Assembly: GCA_030549335.1 (NCBI GenBank)
Contig: CM060190.1
Span: forward strand, 67,346,118-67,410,117
DNA: 64,000 nucleotides
Direction of reading: 5' to 3'
Source of the DNA: Pontederia crassipes
Taxonomy: Eukaryota; Streptophyta; Magnoliopsida; Commelinales; Pontederiaceae
The first letter of the stretch is position 1, and every line of letters starts with the position of its first letter. The notes under the pieces are model-generated. The model made no database searches. It was not told where the DNA came from and saw only the letters and a program-made list of their open reading frames with translations. Position numbers and translations under genes: made by a program. Shown here piece after piece: positions 23,331 to 36,529 of this stretch.

Positions 23331-26276
23331 TGTAACGCGCCCCGAAGCACCTCATGAGGTGGCTCCCGGGATGCCACCGAAATAATGAATCTATCTTCTT
23401 TGAAATTCACCTATTGACATAAATAAGCATAAAATATTAGCACACGATATCATACGACGGAAGCGTAATAACTTAAACATTATATCAAAAGATTACAAGA
23501 TTTTTTTTAACGAGAAAGGACGATTAGCAAAATGGTAATCATAAAAAAGTTTCATTAATAATATTATAAATTACAAGAGAAGTTTGATAGAAAGGTCATC
23601 AGAAGGCCGTGAAAATAAAATGCCAACATCACACTACTCAATATCAAAGATGGCATCATTATTTCATGCACCGATAACCACCCTTGCTCTTGCAGCCCTG
23701 TTACATCACAGTAAAAAATAGACAATGAAAGCAGCTTGCAAGAACCACACGATCATCCCATAAAATGATAACTTCTATTTCTTGAAGAGAGCGCAAATCC
23801 TCCTTTGAAAGGTCATTGTCACTGGGCTGCCTACCCCACTTGGATAGCACATGACTTTTGAATAATCAGGATTACAAGACTTAACTTATATTTAACTTTG
23901 GATATGTGCGAGCATCATTCGTCATGAGCTTTGTTCATCGGAATTTCATTTATTAGTATCTTCAATCATGTTCGCCTAGATACGTGCAGGAGAAATCCAT
24001 TACATGAGCTTATTCTCAATATGTAACTCATGACAATTCGGATGACACATGTCATCTATAAATGCACTCATTAGCAATAAACATATGAATGCAATAGCAT
24101 GATCTATATGTCATAATAACAATAAAGTGATACAATCTTTCAATTTCAATAACAATTCAATATTGCTAAATGAGTCATTACTCTAGCAATATCACTTATC
24201 TTAAGTGCACTTTTAGGTTTATCAATTATATGCTTTTCATCTTTAAGCATCTCTTCAATCGATAGCATAAACATCAATAACAATATGTCACTTTGCCCAA
24301 TATGACCCATAGTCCAATAAGTTCATGCTTAAATAATAGAAAATGACAATCATTATCTTGTTCATTGACACTTGATGAGTGAAAGTTTGCACCACAACTT
24401 CCTTTAATCCATTTCGAAATAGTCACCTTATTTTTCATCAAGTAACAACTACCAATTACAATTCAAATCAATTAACATTAATAATATGAGCTTTTAACAA
24501 TAGTCGGAGGACTAAGTTGCCTTAGTCTCAATGGTGGTTAGATAGACCACATGGAACCCTTGGTTCCTAATTACCCACGTACAGGCCAATCTGATCAATA
24601 TGGAGGCATCTACCTCCCAATATGATAGAACCTTCTGACGGGGTTCATTCAATTAAGTAATACATTAATACATTACTTTTAATTTCTATTTATGGCTGAG
24701 CATGTAAACGTGAGCAGTTAGGTGATCAAAAGTATCAAGTAAATAGCTATTCAATCTACGTAGCGATCGATCGATCCTATTCGAGCAATCAACTGAGCGA
24801 TAGAGATTATTGGCTTTAATGGAACATCGTACTATTTTTAGAACAGTAACAAAACATTCATTTTATGCATCATGACTATTTTGATATAACACTATAAGGA
24901 TCCTTTCTTTGAGAACTCAATTATAATATATAACCATAACTATCAATTATATGAATAACATTATCCAAAACATTAGATAATAATTTTGGACAAATTCGAC
25001 ATGTTGGTGGTTCTCAAATTATAACTTCATTTACAGAAATGTTATTCTATTCATTCCAATTTTACTTGAAAGTAGACATTAACAAGTTTTTAGGGATGAC
25101 TTTCTCAGAATTTATCTCTATACCATATGTTCACAGAAAATTCTACATTAGCAACAATCTTGTTCAATTTTAACATTTTGATAGCCGAGTGAAGAAAGAT
25201 CCACATATCCAAAACACGTAAATCCCGGTTCATTTAAAATTTAAGCATCTATCTACATAGAAAATTTCATAGAATTACATGATCTTTACAAGTTTGTATT
25301 CAATTTACAAGTTAGCTCAAATACTTTTTAGAACAATTTGACAATAGTTCAATTTTTGAACCATAACTCCACTTATAGACCTCTAATTAAGATTATTCAT
25401 GTTCCCATGAAAATTGGACTTCGATAACTACGTGTCCATATATCATTTGTGATTTTTGGAGCACTATAACATATCTTACGTGCTAAAGCAAATGAATCCA
25501 ACAATCTAAAATTTTGGATTAGCATGACAGTGAGTTACTTATTGGATCATAACTTTGCCTAGGCAAGTTAGATTAACATCATTCTTATTGCTATGGAAAC
25601 TAGACTTCAATACCTTTTCATTCATATATTATGACATTTTTTTGTTTATATAACTAGTTCAAAAACTTATTGGAATAGAGGCTACAGAATCTGGTCAGAT
25701 TCTTATTTTCATTTCTATTATTTGAACTTATGATTATCATCATCATGAGTTCATGACACTTAAATATAAAATAATAACATGATCATCAATCCATCAAATA
25801 AGAATCAAGATGAGAGTGATTGATATCCCCTTACAAATGCCCTAGTTTCATTCCCTCCTTTGTCATCTTCTTCTCTTGCTTTCACCTTTCTTATTCATGG
25901 CTGCTCTCTCCTTCCTTCCCTCATGATCAGAGGCAATCATCTTCATTAATCTCTTCATTCTTTGTTGAAAACACAAGCCAAATAGAAAACAAATAGAGCT
26001 GGACATATTCAACAAAGAGGCCATCAGAAAATAATGAAAGGAGTGAGTGTAATGATTTTTATGGTGCTCTAAAGTGGGTTTGGGTTAATGGGAAAGTTGA
26101 TGATTTATTGAATGAGGGTTTCTTAGTGGATTGTGAGGTCATCATCCACCATAACTTAAAAAAGCATAATATTATTATTATATTTTTTCCTTAGGTTAGA
26201 AAATAGCATCATCATTCTTTTTTGTATGTACAGTTAGCCAAGTTTGTAACATGACTAACAATTATCAGTGTAATAG
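23331..26276 (-). repeat. Probable solo LTR of a gypsy-type element
   Basis: It begins TGTAACGCGCCCC, like the other gypsy-type LTRs here. The 5 bases before it (23326-23330) read GATAT, and GATAT recurs at 26277-26281. The right end (CAGTGTAATAG) is not a clean CA end, so the boundary is less certain. A CCATAAAAA TATA-like box (minus) lies near 26055. No gag/pol is inside. Degenerate GATCGATCGATC words near 24765-24800 may be worn relics of the palindromic array. Confidence 0.65.
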
Positions 26277-26700
26277 GATATCTGCGCGACTCAACATCCA
26301 ATCTTTTCCTTTTCACAGAAAAAAGAATATATCTGTTCTCGCGGCAAGTTTTTTTATGTCAAAAGTGATTGGTTTCATCCCAGTAGGAAGGTTCGTTTGA
26401 ATGATTATGGAAGGACTCAATTTGTATCATAACTTCTCTCACGTCTTTAGCATTGTTCATAATTTGATGTCATGTGAGCTATGTTGTTTAATTCATCAGA
26501 ATAAATAAGTTTATACTTTCCTTTATGACACGCTTACTTCATAGACATGCACATTTTTCCCCTTGATTTCCTATGTAAAGTTGCGACTTGTGACTTAGGT
26601 TTGTGTGGAAATTATAACCCTGCAATCTGCAAATCGTTTAATTATTTGAATAATTTGGAAGAGAGCTAGTGAGAGGTTCCGCAATATTCACATTTCATAT
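26277..26700. other. Spacer between two LTR insertions
   Basis: AT-rich; nothing recognisable on either strand. Confidence 0.5.
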
Positions 26701-26704
26701 ATTT

Positions 26705-27722
26705 CAAATACGTTGGATCACAAGGTAACAATGGGAGGTGAATTGGTGTTTTTTCGAAAATACCAATTTTACAAAATACATCATAGAAACACAAAATCGA
26801 TTCAGTAAACTTTAAACTATCACAATAATGATCAACATGCACAATAGAGTAGGAAGAATAGAGAGAGAAAGACAAATACAAGAATGCAAAGCGATTTATT
26901 GACGAGGTTCGACCACAATCGACCGATTGAATGATCGATTGAACTAGCGATCAACCACCACTTAGTCCGACATCAACACTAATGTCTTGAGTCTAATTGA
27001 TCGATCAATCTTCAGATATTGGTAGATTTTTACGTTTTCTATGTTGATCGGTCGATCGGTTCACCAGAGCATCAACCATTTTGTAGTATTTTGCATATAA
27101 TTTTTTGCATCGTCTCAGAATGAGATGATTTTTTTTATTTTTTTTAAAGCTAACAACCTTATCTACAATTTTTATATTCATCATTCATCCAAAATTTAAT
27201 GATATCATAATCTAATATTAATTCAAAGTTTAGTATTTATCCATTTCAAGTTAATTTTTTAAACATTTATTCTTTTATACATAATGTTACATTTGTTTAT
27301 CCAAATGAGATCATCTTTGATCATATGAAGATCTAACAACATTATTTATAACTTTTATATATAATCTCTTGATCCAAATCTCATGATAAAATATTCAAAT
27401 ATTAACTACAAGTTTAACATATAAAAATAACAATTTCAAATTGAACTTTTCGATCTTCACTTGTTGAAACATAATTTTTTATGTGGTAGTCTAAATGAGA
27501 TGATTATTGGTTCTTTAGAAAGACAAGAGAATTATCTATAACTTTTTTATTTATCTCTTAATGTAAGTCTTATGAGAACATGGACAAATGTTAACCGAAA
27601 GTTTAATGCATGAAACAACTCATTCTTATTTATACTTTTTTGACATTTTAAATATATCTAAATCTTTGGATATTTGTATCATCAAAATATAATTATTAGA
27701 ATATAAAAACTTTGTTGCACCA
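26705..27722 (-). repeat. Diverged copia-type LTR, related to the LTRs at 27847 and 31215
   Basis: It shares, in order, the LTR landmarks of the neighbouring element: TTGGATCACAAGG start, GTGAATTGGTGTTTTTTCG, CACAAAATCGATTC, TTATTGACGAGGTTCG, GGTCGATCGG words (26910-27065), TTTTTGCATCG plus AATGAGATGAT, and TTTGTATCATCAAAATATAATT near the end. It is strongly diverged and shortened on the promoter side, and its A/T-rich tail is expanded to about three units of roughly 188 bp. No target duplication is visible. It is an old solo LTR or fragment. Confidence 0.65.
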
Positions 27723-27846
27723 AAATATACCTTTCATCCATTATTCATTTTTTCTTCCTATGATTGTGGTGAGTGGGTATGACATTATTTACATATTAAG
27801 CACTTTTATTTTGACCTGCAAATTTGTCAAATTTTCAAGTTATCAT

Positions 27847-29181
27847 TATAGAATCCCAAAGGGCACCAAGAGGGGAGGGGGTGGGTGAATTGATGTTTAA
27901 TCAAAAATGTCGATTTTACGAAATTCGTCGCGGAAGCATAAAATCGATTCTTAAAAATCTTTACAATTTAGATTATAAACACAATATCAATGGGGGGAGA
28001 GAGAGAAATCAAACACGAAGACACGGGTGGTTGTTGACGAGGTTCGGCCACACCTTGGCCTACGTCCCCGCTCCGACTTCTCGATCTTGAGATCGCCGGA
28101 GATTTCACTAATCCCTTCATTTGATCCAAATGGGGCAAGGAAGAAAGCCATTTACACAACCACATTTTCTCTGCTTCGAGAGACAAGGCAACCTCTCCTC
28201 CTAGAAAACTAATATTTTCTCTCGCTCAAGAGGTAAGATTTGGAACCTCTTTTACACAGGAGTTCTCACAATCTTTCTGAAAAATAGCTTCTCTCTTTTA
28301 CAATAGAACGCTCACAAGAAAAGAAGAGAGAAAGAAATAAGTCTCTAAAATAATAACTTCAAGAGAAATGATATCCTTTTGATTTCTTGAAGTTTTGCTT
28401 CAATGCTTAGATAGTTGCTTTTGCTTCTGCCCTTGGCACTTCTTTTATAGGCTATGATATGTGAAAAATTCGTCCAAAATTAATTCCACATTTTCTCCTC
28501 AAAATATAGCCGTTAATGTCCATTTCAGTAATGGATCGGTCGACCGCATTTATTGACTGGTCGACCGGACAATATGACCGTTGCGTTGATTTCTCCAATT
28601 TTCGCAGCTGATCGGTCGATCGGACCGCATTAATGAACCGGTCGACCGGTCTATATGACCGTTGCGCTCATTTCTGCAGCTTCAGCACTTGTTCGGTCGA
28701 CCGGACTGTCGACCGATATCTCGATCGGTACAGTTTCGCAGTTTTGATTTTCTCCCGTTCAGTTAATCGGTCGGCCGCTGCATCGACCGGTCTATCGACC
28801 GGTACAGTCTCGTGGTTTTCATTTGAGCAGTTTATACCTTGATAGTCGACCGGTATCTCCGATCGGTCGACCGGACTGTCTCGATCGGCCTTCATAGCTT
28901 CGACCGGTAGGTTGACCGCCCTGCACTATTTTGAGCATAACTTTTTGCACGGTTATCCAAATTAGATGATCTTGGAGTTTATGAAAAGCTAACAAAATTC
29001 TCTACAATCTGGCATTTCACATTCTTCCAAAACTAATGAGATCAGTGACAATTATTTAATCAAAGTGTAGTGCATAAAGTTATCTCTTTTTCTTTAAACT
29101 TTTTCGCATTTTATCTTTAATCATTCGAAGTTTGTATCATCAAAATATAATTTAATATGTCATTAAAATTTAGATCCAACA
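27847..29181 (-). repeat. 3' LTR of the copia-like element
   Basis: 1335 bp. It starts TATAGAATCCC where its partner has TGTAGGATCCC and ends TAGATCCAACA. It contains TTGACGAGGTTCGGCCACAC, a CTATAAAA box on the minus strand near 28443-28452, and a GGTCGACC array at 28530-28915 upstream of that box. ORFs such as minus 27968-28186 and plus 28633-28842 are LTR sequence. Confidence 0.88.
28530..28915. repeat. GGTCGACC palindrome array in copia LTR (left copy)
   Basis: About a dozen GGTCGACC-type units (also GGTCGATC, GGTCGGCC), several in the context ACCGGTCGACCGGT, mixed with the phrase ATATGACCGTTGCG. In the element's orientation the array fills U3 just upstream of the TATA box. The right LTR (31890-32270) keeps nearly the same units. 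Confidence 0.87.
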
Positions 29182-29840
29182 ATCTCTCCCTTTTTTATGA
29201 AGATAAATCGAAAAATATGAAAAATACATAAATTACAAAAAAGTTGTAAAATTCTTGTAAAAACACAATTTTACTCCCCCTAACACATAGCTTTCCTTAC
29301 AATGATAGATATTCACATAAATATTAATTGTAAGGTACTCTTCATATAAAATGATATTCAGATCATATTTCTTCTATACTTCTCCCCCTTTTGTTTCATA
29401 AAAAAGAATAATTTATGTATATGAAGCATATAAGAAATCATATGTAACTCTCCCTTAATCAATATTTTCCTTTTTAAAAAAAAAATATTTTCCCCCTTTT
29501 GTCATATAATAGTCATGTAGAGAGTATTTCAACATAAGAATTTGAAAATATGACTCCCCCTAAATTTTATGAGTACTTTATAATGGTAAAATGAAGACAA
29601 TTCGATGAAGTCCAAAAATATATTTATGAATCAAAATATGGCATAAAACTTTGATACAACAATGATATTCATGATATGTCAAAATAAAATTTTAAAGTTT
29701 TAACATGCTCTCCCTATCATTATGACTATTTTTTTTCCTTTCTTCTCATTCAAAGAAATAGTCGTTTTGAAAATTTTGAATGAAATTAAAAGAATAGGCC
29801 TAATCACATAAGAAATATAAGAATGCAACCAATGATACTT

Positions 29841-31082
29841 TTACCATAACCTTTGTGCCTTCACATTTTCACTTCTTCTTGTCCTTTGCATGTGAGGCAC
29901 ACCCCAAATTTCTTTGGGTCCTATTTTTTTAGATGTTGTTCCTTTCGGAACCCAAATCATGCCATTTTGTGAAGATTTTCTTATATGCAAAATGGCCATA
30001 CAGTCCGCATGTAAAACAAGTAGTATGCGATTTTCTATCATAGGAATGATTAGATTTTCAATAAGAATTTTCATGTGATTTCTTAGAGTGGTTCTTAATA
30101 TTATTTTTCGTTATATGAGAAATAATTTTATTTTGTATAACTTCTAAAGAGATATTTTCTTTCCTTACTTTTTCAAAAGAACATGTTAGTTTTACAATTT
30201 CACAAGCATGTGTAATTTCTAAAGAATCAATCTCATTTTTCAAGTTTTCATTTTCTGTAAAATATGTATTATTTTCTTCTTTTAATTTTTCAATCCCATG
30301 TAATAATTTTTCATCTAAGAATTTTTATAAAGAAATACTTTTCTTTTGTAACTCATCATTCAATGCAATCAATTTTGAATTCTCAACTCTTAAAGATTCA
30401 CAAGATGCACAAGATAATGAAAGAAAATCATTTTTCCTTTTTAAGGTATCTATTTGAATTAAACATGCATCATTTTCCTTTTTGAGAGAATCATAGTTAT
30501 CTTTCAAGATTTGAAAATCATTTATTAAAGTTTCCTTTCTCTTTTTTAGAGAAATATGCTTTTGAATGAGAGGCGATTTTTTTATGAACATCAAAAGAAA
30601 TATTAACATCATCATCACTATCATTAGTAGAGGAATAAGATGAAGTTGATGTTACCTCATCATCCTCACTCTTTACCATTAAGCATAACACATCATCTTT
30701 TAATGTCGTAGATGTTACATCGTCGTTTTTTTCATTGTCCACATCCGATGTGCCCTTTTTGTCAAAATCCCTCCCTTCATAACTATTTAACAAAACTTGT
30801 CAAATCTCATGAGAAGTAGAGCATTTGGAAATAAGATTCATGGCAAAAGAATCTAAAGAGGAATAAAAGTCATTTTTGGCATTGTAATCAAGTTTTTCAA
30901 TCAATATTTGAAAATCGTCATATTCAAAGAAAGAAAGATCAATGGAAACACCATTCAAAATCTTCTTTGGCTTTTCAAAATCGTTTTCTATAATTTCCCA
31001 CATACCAAAATCAATTGAACATAAATATGCCTTTATTCTAAATTTTCAAGAAGAAAAGAAATAGTTTTTAAAACTCGGTGGG
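29841..31082 (-). pseudogene. Degenerate copia-type gag
   Basis: Read leftwards: KFRIKAYL, then MWEIIENDFEKPKK, then LDYNAKNDFYSSLDSFAMNL and CSTSHEI. This is the N-terminal gag signature of plant copia elements, where alanine-rich text and the phrase CSTAKEIW are usual. A lysine-rich coiled-coil-like part (30325-30624) follows, then IWVPKGTT near the gag C-terminus (about 29940). Stops stand where tryptophan is expected at 31046-31048 and 30800-30802. The helical domain after CSTSHEI is largely missing and several frames are used. It encodes no functional protein. Confidence 0.75.
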
Positions 31083-31214
31083 TCAAAATGGAATATCCTT
31101 CTTAAAAAAATGGTTCCATGCTCTAAAGATGGTTAAATCTTAAAATAAGGCGATCAAATCTTCAAATGATTAAATCTTAAAACGATTTGATATTAAAACA
31201 AGAGCAACCCCAAT

Positions 31215-32533
31215 TGTAGGATCCCAAAGGGCACCAAGAGGGGAGGGGGTGAATTGGTGTTTAACCGAAAATGTCGATGTTACGAAATTCGTCGCGAAAG
31301 CATAAAATCGATTCTTAAAAACCTTTGCAATTCAGATTATAAACACAATATCAATGAGGAGAGAGAGTGAGAAAAATCAAACACGAAGACACGGGTGGTT
31401 GTTGACGAGATACGGCCACACCTTGGCCTACGTCCCCACTCCGACTTCTCGACCTCGAGACTATCGGAGATTCCACTAATCTCTTCCTTTGTTCCAAATG
31501 GGGCAAGGAAGAAAGCCCTTTATACAACCACATTTTCTCTGCTTCGAGAGGCAAGGCAATCTCTCCTCCTAGAAAGCTAATATTTTCTCTCGCTCAAGAA
31601 GTAAGATTTGGAACCTCTTTTACACAGGAGCTCTCACAATCTTTCTGAAAAATAGTTTCTCTCTTTTACAATAGAACACTCACAAGAAAAGAAGAGAGAA
31701 AGAAATAACTCTCTAAAATAATAACTTTAAGAAAAATTATCTCCTTTTGATTTCTTGAAGTTTTGCTTCAATGCTTGGATAGTTGCTTTTGCTTCTGCCC
31801 TTGGCACTTCTTTTATAAACTCTGGTATGTGAAAAATTCGTCCAGAATTAATTTCACATTTTTCTCCTCAAAATATAGCCGTTACTGTCCATTTCAGTAA
31901 TGGACCGGTCAACCGCATTTATTGACTGGTCGACCGGACAATATGACCGTTGCGTTGATTTCTTCAATTTTCACAGCTGATCGGTCGACCGCATTAGTGA
32001 ACCGATCGACCGGTCTATATGACCGTTGCGCTCATTTCTGTAGCTTCAGCACTTGGTCGGTCGACCGGACTGTCGACCGATATCTCGACCGGTACAATTT
32101 CGCAGTTTTGATTTCCTCCCGTTCAGTTGATCGGTCGGCCGCTGCATCGACCGGTCTATCGACCGGTACAGTGTCGTAGTTTTCATTTGAACAGTTTATG
32201 CCTTGATCGGTCGACCGGTATCTCCAATCGGTCGATCGACCTTCATAGCTTCGACCGGCAGGTTGACCGCCCTGTACTATTTTGAGCATAACTTTCTGCA
32301 CGATTATCCAAATTAAATGATCTTGGAGTCTATGGAACGCTAACAGAATTCTTTACAACTCTGGCATTCCACATTCTTCCAAAACTAATGAGATCAATGA
32401 CAATTATTTAATCAAAGTGTAGTACATAAAATTATCTCTTTTTCTTTAAATTTTTTCGCATTTTATCTTTAATCATTCGAGATTTGTATCATCAAAATAT
32501 AATTTAATATGTCATTAAAACTTAGATCCAACA
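31215..32533 (-). repeat. 5' LTR of the copia-like element
   Basis: 1319 bp, TGTAGGATCCC...TTAGATCCAACA, next to the gag side of the interior. A TTTATAAAAG box on the minus strand lies near 31811-31820. Immediately to its right, upstream in the element's orientation, is the palindromic array at 31890-32270. Confidence 0.88.
31890..32270. repeat. GGTCGACC palindrome array in copia LTR (right copy)
   Basis: Units GGTCAACC, GGTCGACC, GGTCGGCC and GGTCGATC occur in the same order as in the left LTR, but some differ by one base or are lost (for example the doublet after AGCTGATC is reduced). It lies in U3, about 75-450 bp upstream of the TATA box. Confidence 0.86.
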
Positions 32534-34917
32534 ATCATTTGCTTTCAAGTTGAAATATATTTGTTGACTACATGTTTTCTTTTATTCCTTAACATTCTTA
32601 AATTATATTAGAGATAACATTATCATTAGAAGATTTTGATGCGGTCACTGAGGATAGATATCATTAGAAGATTTTGATGCGATCACTGAGGATAGATAAG
32701 AAAAAAATATGTTAGGTAAAATGACAAAAATGGAGTACTTGAGCAAAGTCTTAGATCTCTATTGTACATTGAAAATAGTTTTTCAATCCCTTGAAGGGTT
32801 ACCTTTTAAGCCAACATTCCAACGTTGGCCTGCTGCCCATTTTATCCGACTCTGCATTCATATAAAACTTGTTCGGAGTCTTCTTGCATACCACAAGGTT
32901 TCTTGTTGATATATTTTCCATCATATCCAAGTTGTGTCCAATATTGGGCCATTGTAATTGATTTCATATTCCTTTTTCCTTGGGGCATGCAACTGATGCT
33001 TTCTTTGTGTTATGTTGGTTTAAAACCTTTCCAAGCTCATTTATTTAGTAAATAAACATATAAACAATAAAGAACGTATAAAAGTGAGTATGGTGAATCC
33101 TCATATCATGACAACAGTTGAATCTTGCTTAAAACCAACATTTGACTGATGTTTTTATATGTGGTAAGCCATAATTACAAAATACATTATTGTACTCATT
33201 CCTGTCTATATGTACAAGTAAACTAAAACATGCTATTTTGCAGCTCCCTGTCGCACTTATGCAGATCTTTACTAGTTCAAAGTTATGGCGTTTTTTTATG
33301 ATGTGAAACCCAATCTTACCTCATTCATCAATTTTATATTTCTTTTGTAGAAAAATGAAAATTAATGGCGCATTACACTTAGGTGTCCTCGTAGTCTTTT
33401 GAAAATGCTGCTTTAAGAGACTGAAGATGGGAAAAAAACATTGGTGTGACACCAATCCATATGGTAAATGATTGAACTAGAGGACCAACAGAAGCTCTCA
33501 TCAAACTTGCTGTTACAGTTCTTGAGTAAGAGAATTAAAATGTCAAAGGGAAAAATGAACAATTAGGAAGTTCGAGGCCAAATTTACTCTGCATTTCGTT
33601 TGTTGTTCTGATGACTATCTGGTTTTTCTAATGTCATAACTATTCAAACTTGAACACTTCCAAAATAGAACTTGAAGAGGTCAATCATTCTATTAAGCAT
33701 GCATGGTACAAAGGCGCACTGCATGGTTGCCTTTGTCGTCTTGCATGGCTTTTGATATGGTTTGAAATCCTTTTGCAACAATGCGTCTATGTTTGTATTA
33801 TCAAAGTGATTTATAAATAAGTTGGGTGGAGTGATAAATGATTTCTCCTCTTTTAAGTAAGATCTCAAGTTCGAGTTCATGTGAATGTAAAAAAAAAATT
33901 TATTGAAAGCTTTACATTGTTAGGTACGTAACTCGAGACGACCTTATCAAATTAATTGAGCTGACCTTTTATTAATGCATTCAGTAACGCCGTACATATT
34001 GGACAATCGACCCGCTTCTCAAATACGAGGCTTGCTATTGAAAAAAGTGATTAATTAAATAAGCCATCGTGGAGGGCATTAGACCAGGTGATTACTACAA
34101 GTCTTAAGGTTAAATCTAACGAAGTGTCAAGAGATTCGAGAATGCAAATTCATATAAATTCGTGAGCCTGTTGCACAAGTTCATAAATTTTCATGAAATG
34201 AAAAATGCAATTTCATAATGAGAATTAAACTCGCGGCCAGTTGTGTTTTCAATTGCACTGCAACCTTCTTTACTTCCGCATAGTGAGTGTTCATGAATCG
34301 ACTCGTGAACAAATTCGATCTCACCTGATCAACGAGATTTTGGGGGTCAAATCCGACCCGTCCATACTAGGTCGAGTTAGGTCGGGTGGTCAGATACCCA
34401 ACCACTCAATTTTTTTAATTTTCTTAGTATTTTATATTTATTTAATACAAGAACATTATTTAATATTTATTTTAAAGCATAAAATAAGTTTTCTAACTAT
34501 TTAATATTATTTATGTACTTAAAATATTTTATTTAAATTTTTTAAAAAAATTAAATCAAATATAAGATTAAGTTTAAATAAAGAATGAAAAAATAAAAAA
34601 TTAATTAGAAAATGTCAACTCGTATACGACCCATTGGGTTGAGCCATCGGGTTCACGGATTGACCCGACCCGGTGAACACCCCTTACAATTTTACCAATC
34701 ATGAGAAAGAGCATGTGAGCGAACTTGATAAAACTAAGGGTGGGTAAACCAATATGAATCATAAGAAGTTGAAAGAGAACTAAATTTATGAAATCACCAA
34801 TTAATAAGAAAATATTTTTCGCATTCATCCAGTGATCAAGACATTGAATTAATTGGGTGTCACAATTTTTAATATTTAAAATGAAAAAAATGATGAGTAA
34901 GACTCCATAATACTATT
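32534..34917. other. Intergenic DNA, no gene
   Basis: A tandem 38-bp duplication (ATCATTAGAAGATTTTGATG...) lies at 32622-32697. Two GC-richer blocks, at about 34340-34400 and 34620-34690, are rich in GACCCG/GGGT words and may be the ends of a small transposon. Short ORFs (32709-32909, 33644-33880, 34241-34504) show no family features. Confidence 0.5.
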
Positions 34918-36529
34918 TACATTGTAACGCCCCCAAAAACTCTCCTATCACGTAGGCAGTCAGGTTGACTTCCAGGACGATACACTGCATACTACACTAC
35001 TATCAATGACCATTCAATAATTGTAATACATGACATCAATTATAATAATAAAATAACCAAGAACTTTATTGCGGAAGAGTGAGCGTCAGAATATCAAAAG
35101 ACATTACTAGTTAATACAATCCATAACGAAAGAAGAAACGACCACGATCTCCAATAAGTTCAACATTTGAATAGATGTTTGATTTCAAAAGAGATAATTA
35201 TAATGTCTTCTTAATGTAAGGACCAATTATTAGACTAATGAAATTTAGAGAGCTGGATGTTTTTAGATAAATAAATCATGTGCGGCTATCCTCAAGCTCT
35301 GCGTTCTCCAGCACATCATTAAGCAGAATTCTCACATGCAAAATCTAGATGAATAAAATACCCATGAGCGAAAACAATAGAAGCATAGATGATAAAACAA
35401 TAATCAAATGATGTTTGAATCATAAATAGATAAGCAGTACGTAACGTACTTTAAAGCTTTGGATTTATATGCTTTGATTTCAATAAGCAATGGGTCATGC
35501 TTCATCATATCAATGTCTGTACTCTATTCTTTACCATGATTGTGTCTTGTCTCTACTATATTATACTTTGTACTTTACTGAACAATACTTTATCTTTATC
35601 ATGCCATGTTCTGTACTTTACTATATCATGTTATGTACTTTACTATAATATACTTTACTGTGCATTACTTTATCATGAGTTGCACTATATCTTTTACATT
35701 ACTATATTATCCTTAGAGTTTGTTATCCTATGCGAGTCTCGACTTTATTAAGTTGGGATGTCAGAGATGCCTCTATACATTTGTGAAGCCAGAATGCCCA
35801 CTTTGGGGAAGGTGTAATGCCAATGCATTCCCTTTTCGGAATACAGGTGGGAGGTGACATGTACTCCAGGAACAATGGTCATTTAAGAACTTGTAGGTTC
35901 ACTATCTTCTCAGCTAAGCTACATGTCCCTCTGGCGCTATACATGTTACCCTCTTTGGAGAAAGGGGTGTGTCAATACATCATCTTTTTTTTCGGAATTC
36001 AGGTGGGAGATGACCTATATCCCAGGAACAATAATCATTAGAGACATGTAGGTTCACTGTCTCATCAGTTTAGCTACATGCCCCTCCACTATACTATACC
36101 ATGATCTTTACTCTGTACTTTGGGGCGGCACATAGCAATTCCGTAGTTTCATCTTTACTTTACATGTCTGTTTATCATCGATGGAATCTAGAATCATGAA
36201 TCAGAAAAAAATGATAGAGTCAAATCCCTTTTCCTGAGGTAACAATATGATCTTCTACTTCTTCGTCTCTTCATACAAGTCCCGATCCGTTCTTTAAGGT
36301 GGGCAATGTTCATTAATGTCTTTATAGTATGAGATATGGCCTCAAGTGGACTTGTCGAGATGGAGGCTCAATTATGAAAGTTCGGACCCACAAGGGTATT
36401 TACGTCATTTATAATAGACCTCGGGCTGGTTAAGAGTAATCCGATTCGAGTCTTCTGTTTAGGGTCCATGCGTGTGACTCGGACCGAGACGGGGTTCGAC
36501 TCAGACTAGGTCAGCGTTCATGCATTGAC

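Larger units (their letters stand above)
27847..32533 (-). mobile_element. Complete LTR-to-LTR gag-only copia-like element
   Basis: Two similar LTRs (27847-29181 and 31215-32533) enclose only 2.0 kb. The 5-bp target duplication ATCAT is perfect (27842-27846 and 32534-32538). A purine tract, AAAAAAGGGAGAGAT on the minus strand (29182-29196), abuts the left LTR, so the right LTR is the 5' one. The interior holds copia-style gag remains and no protease, integrase, RT or RNase H. The element is therefore non-autonomous or internally deleted. The LTRs differ by scattered substitutions and small indels, so the insertion is not recent. Confidence 0.88.

Noticed and set aside
34250-34700. GACCCG-rich blocks as a Helitron or named transposon
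   Set aside because: The two blocks suggest element ends, but no clear terminal structure or target duplication could be placed.
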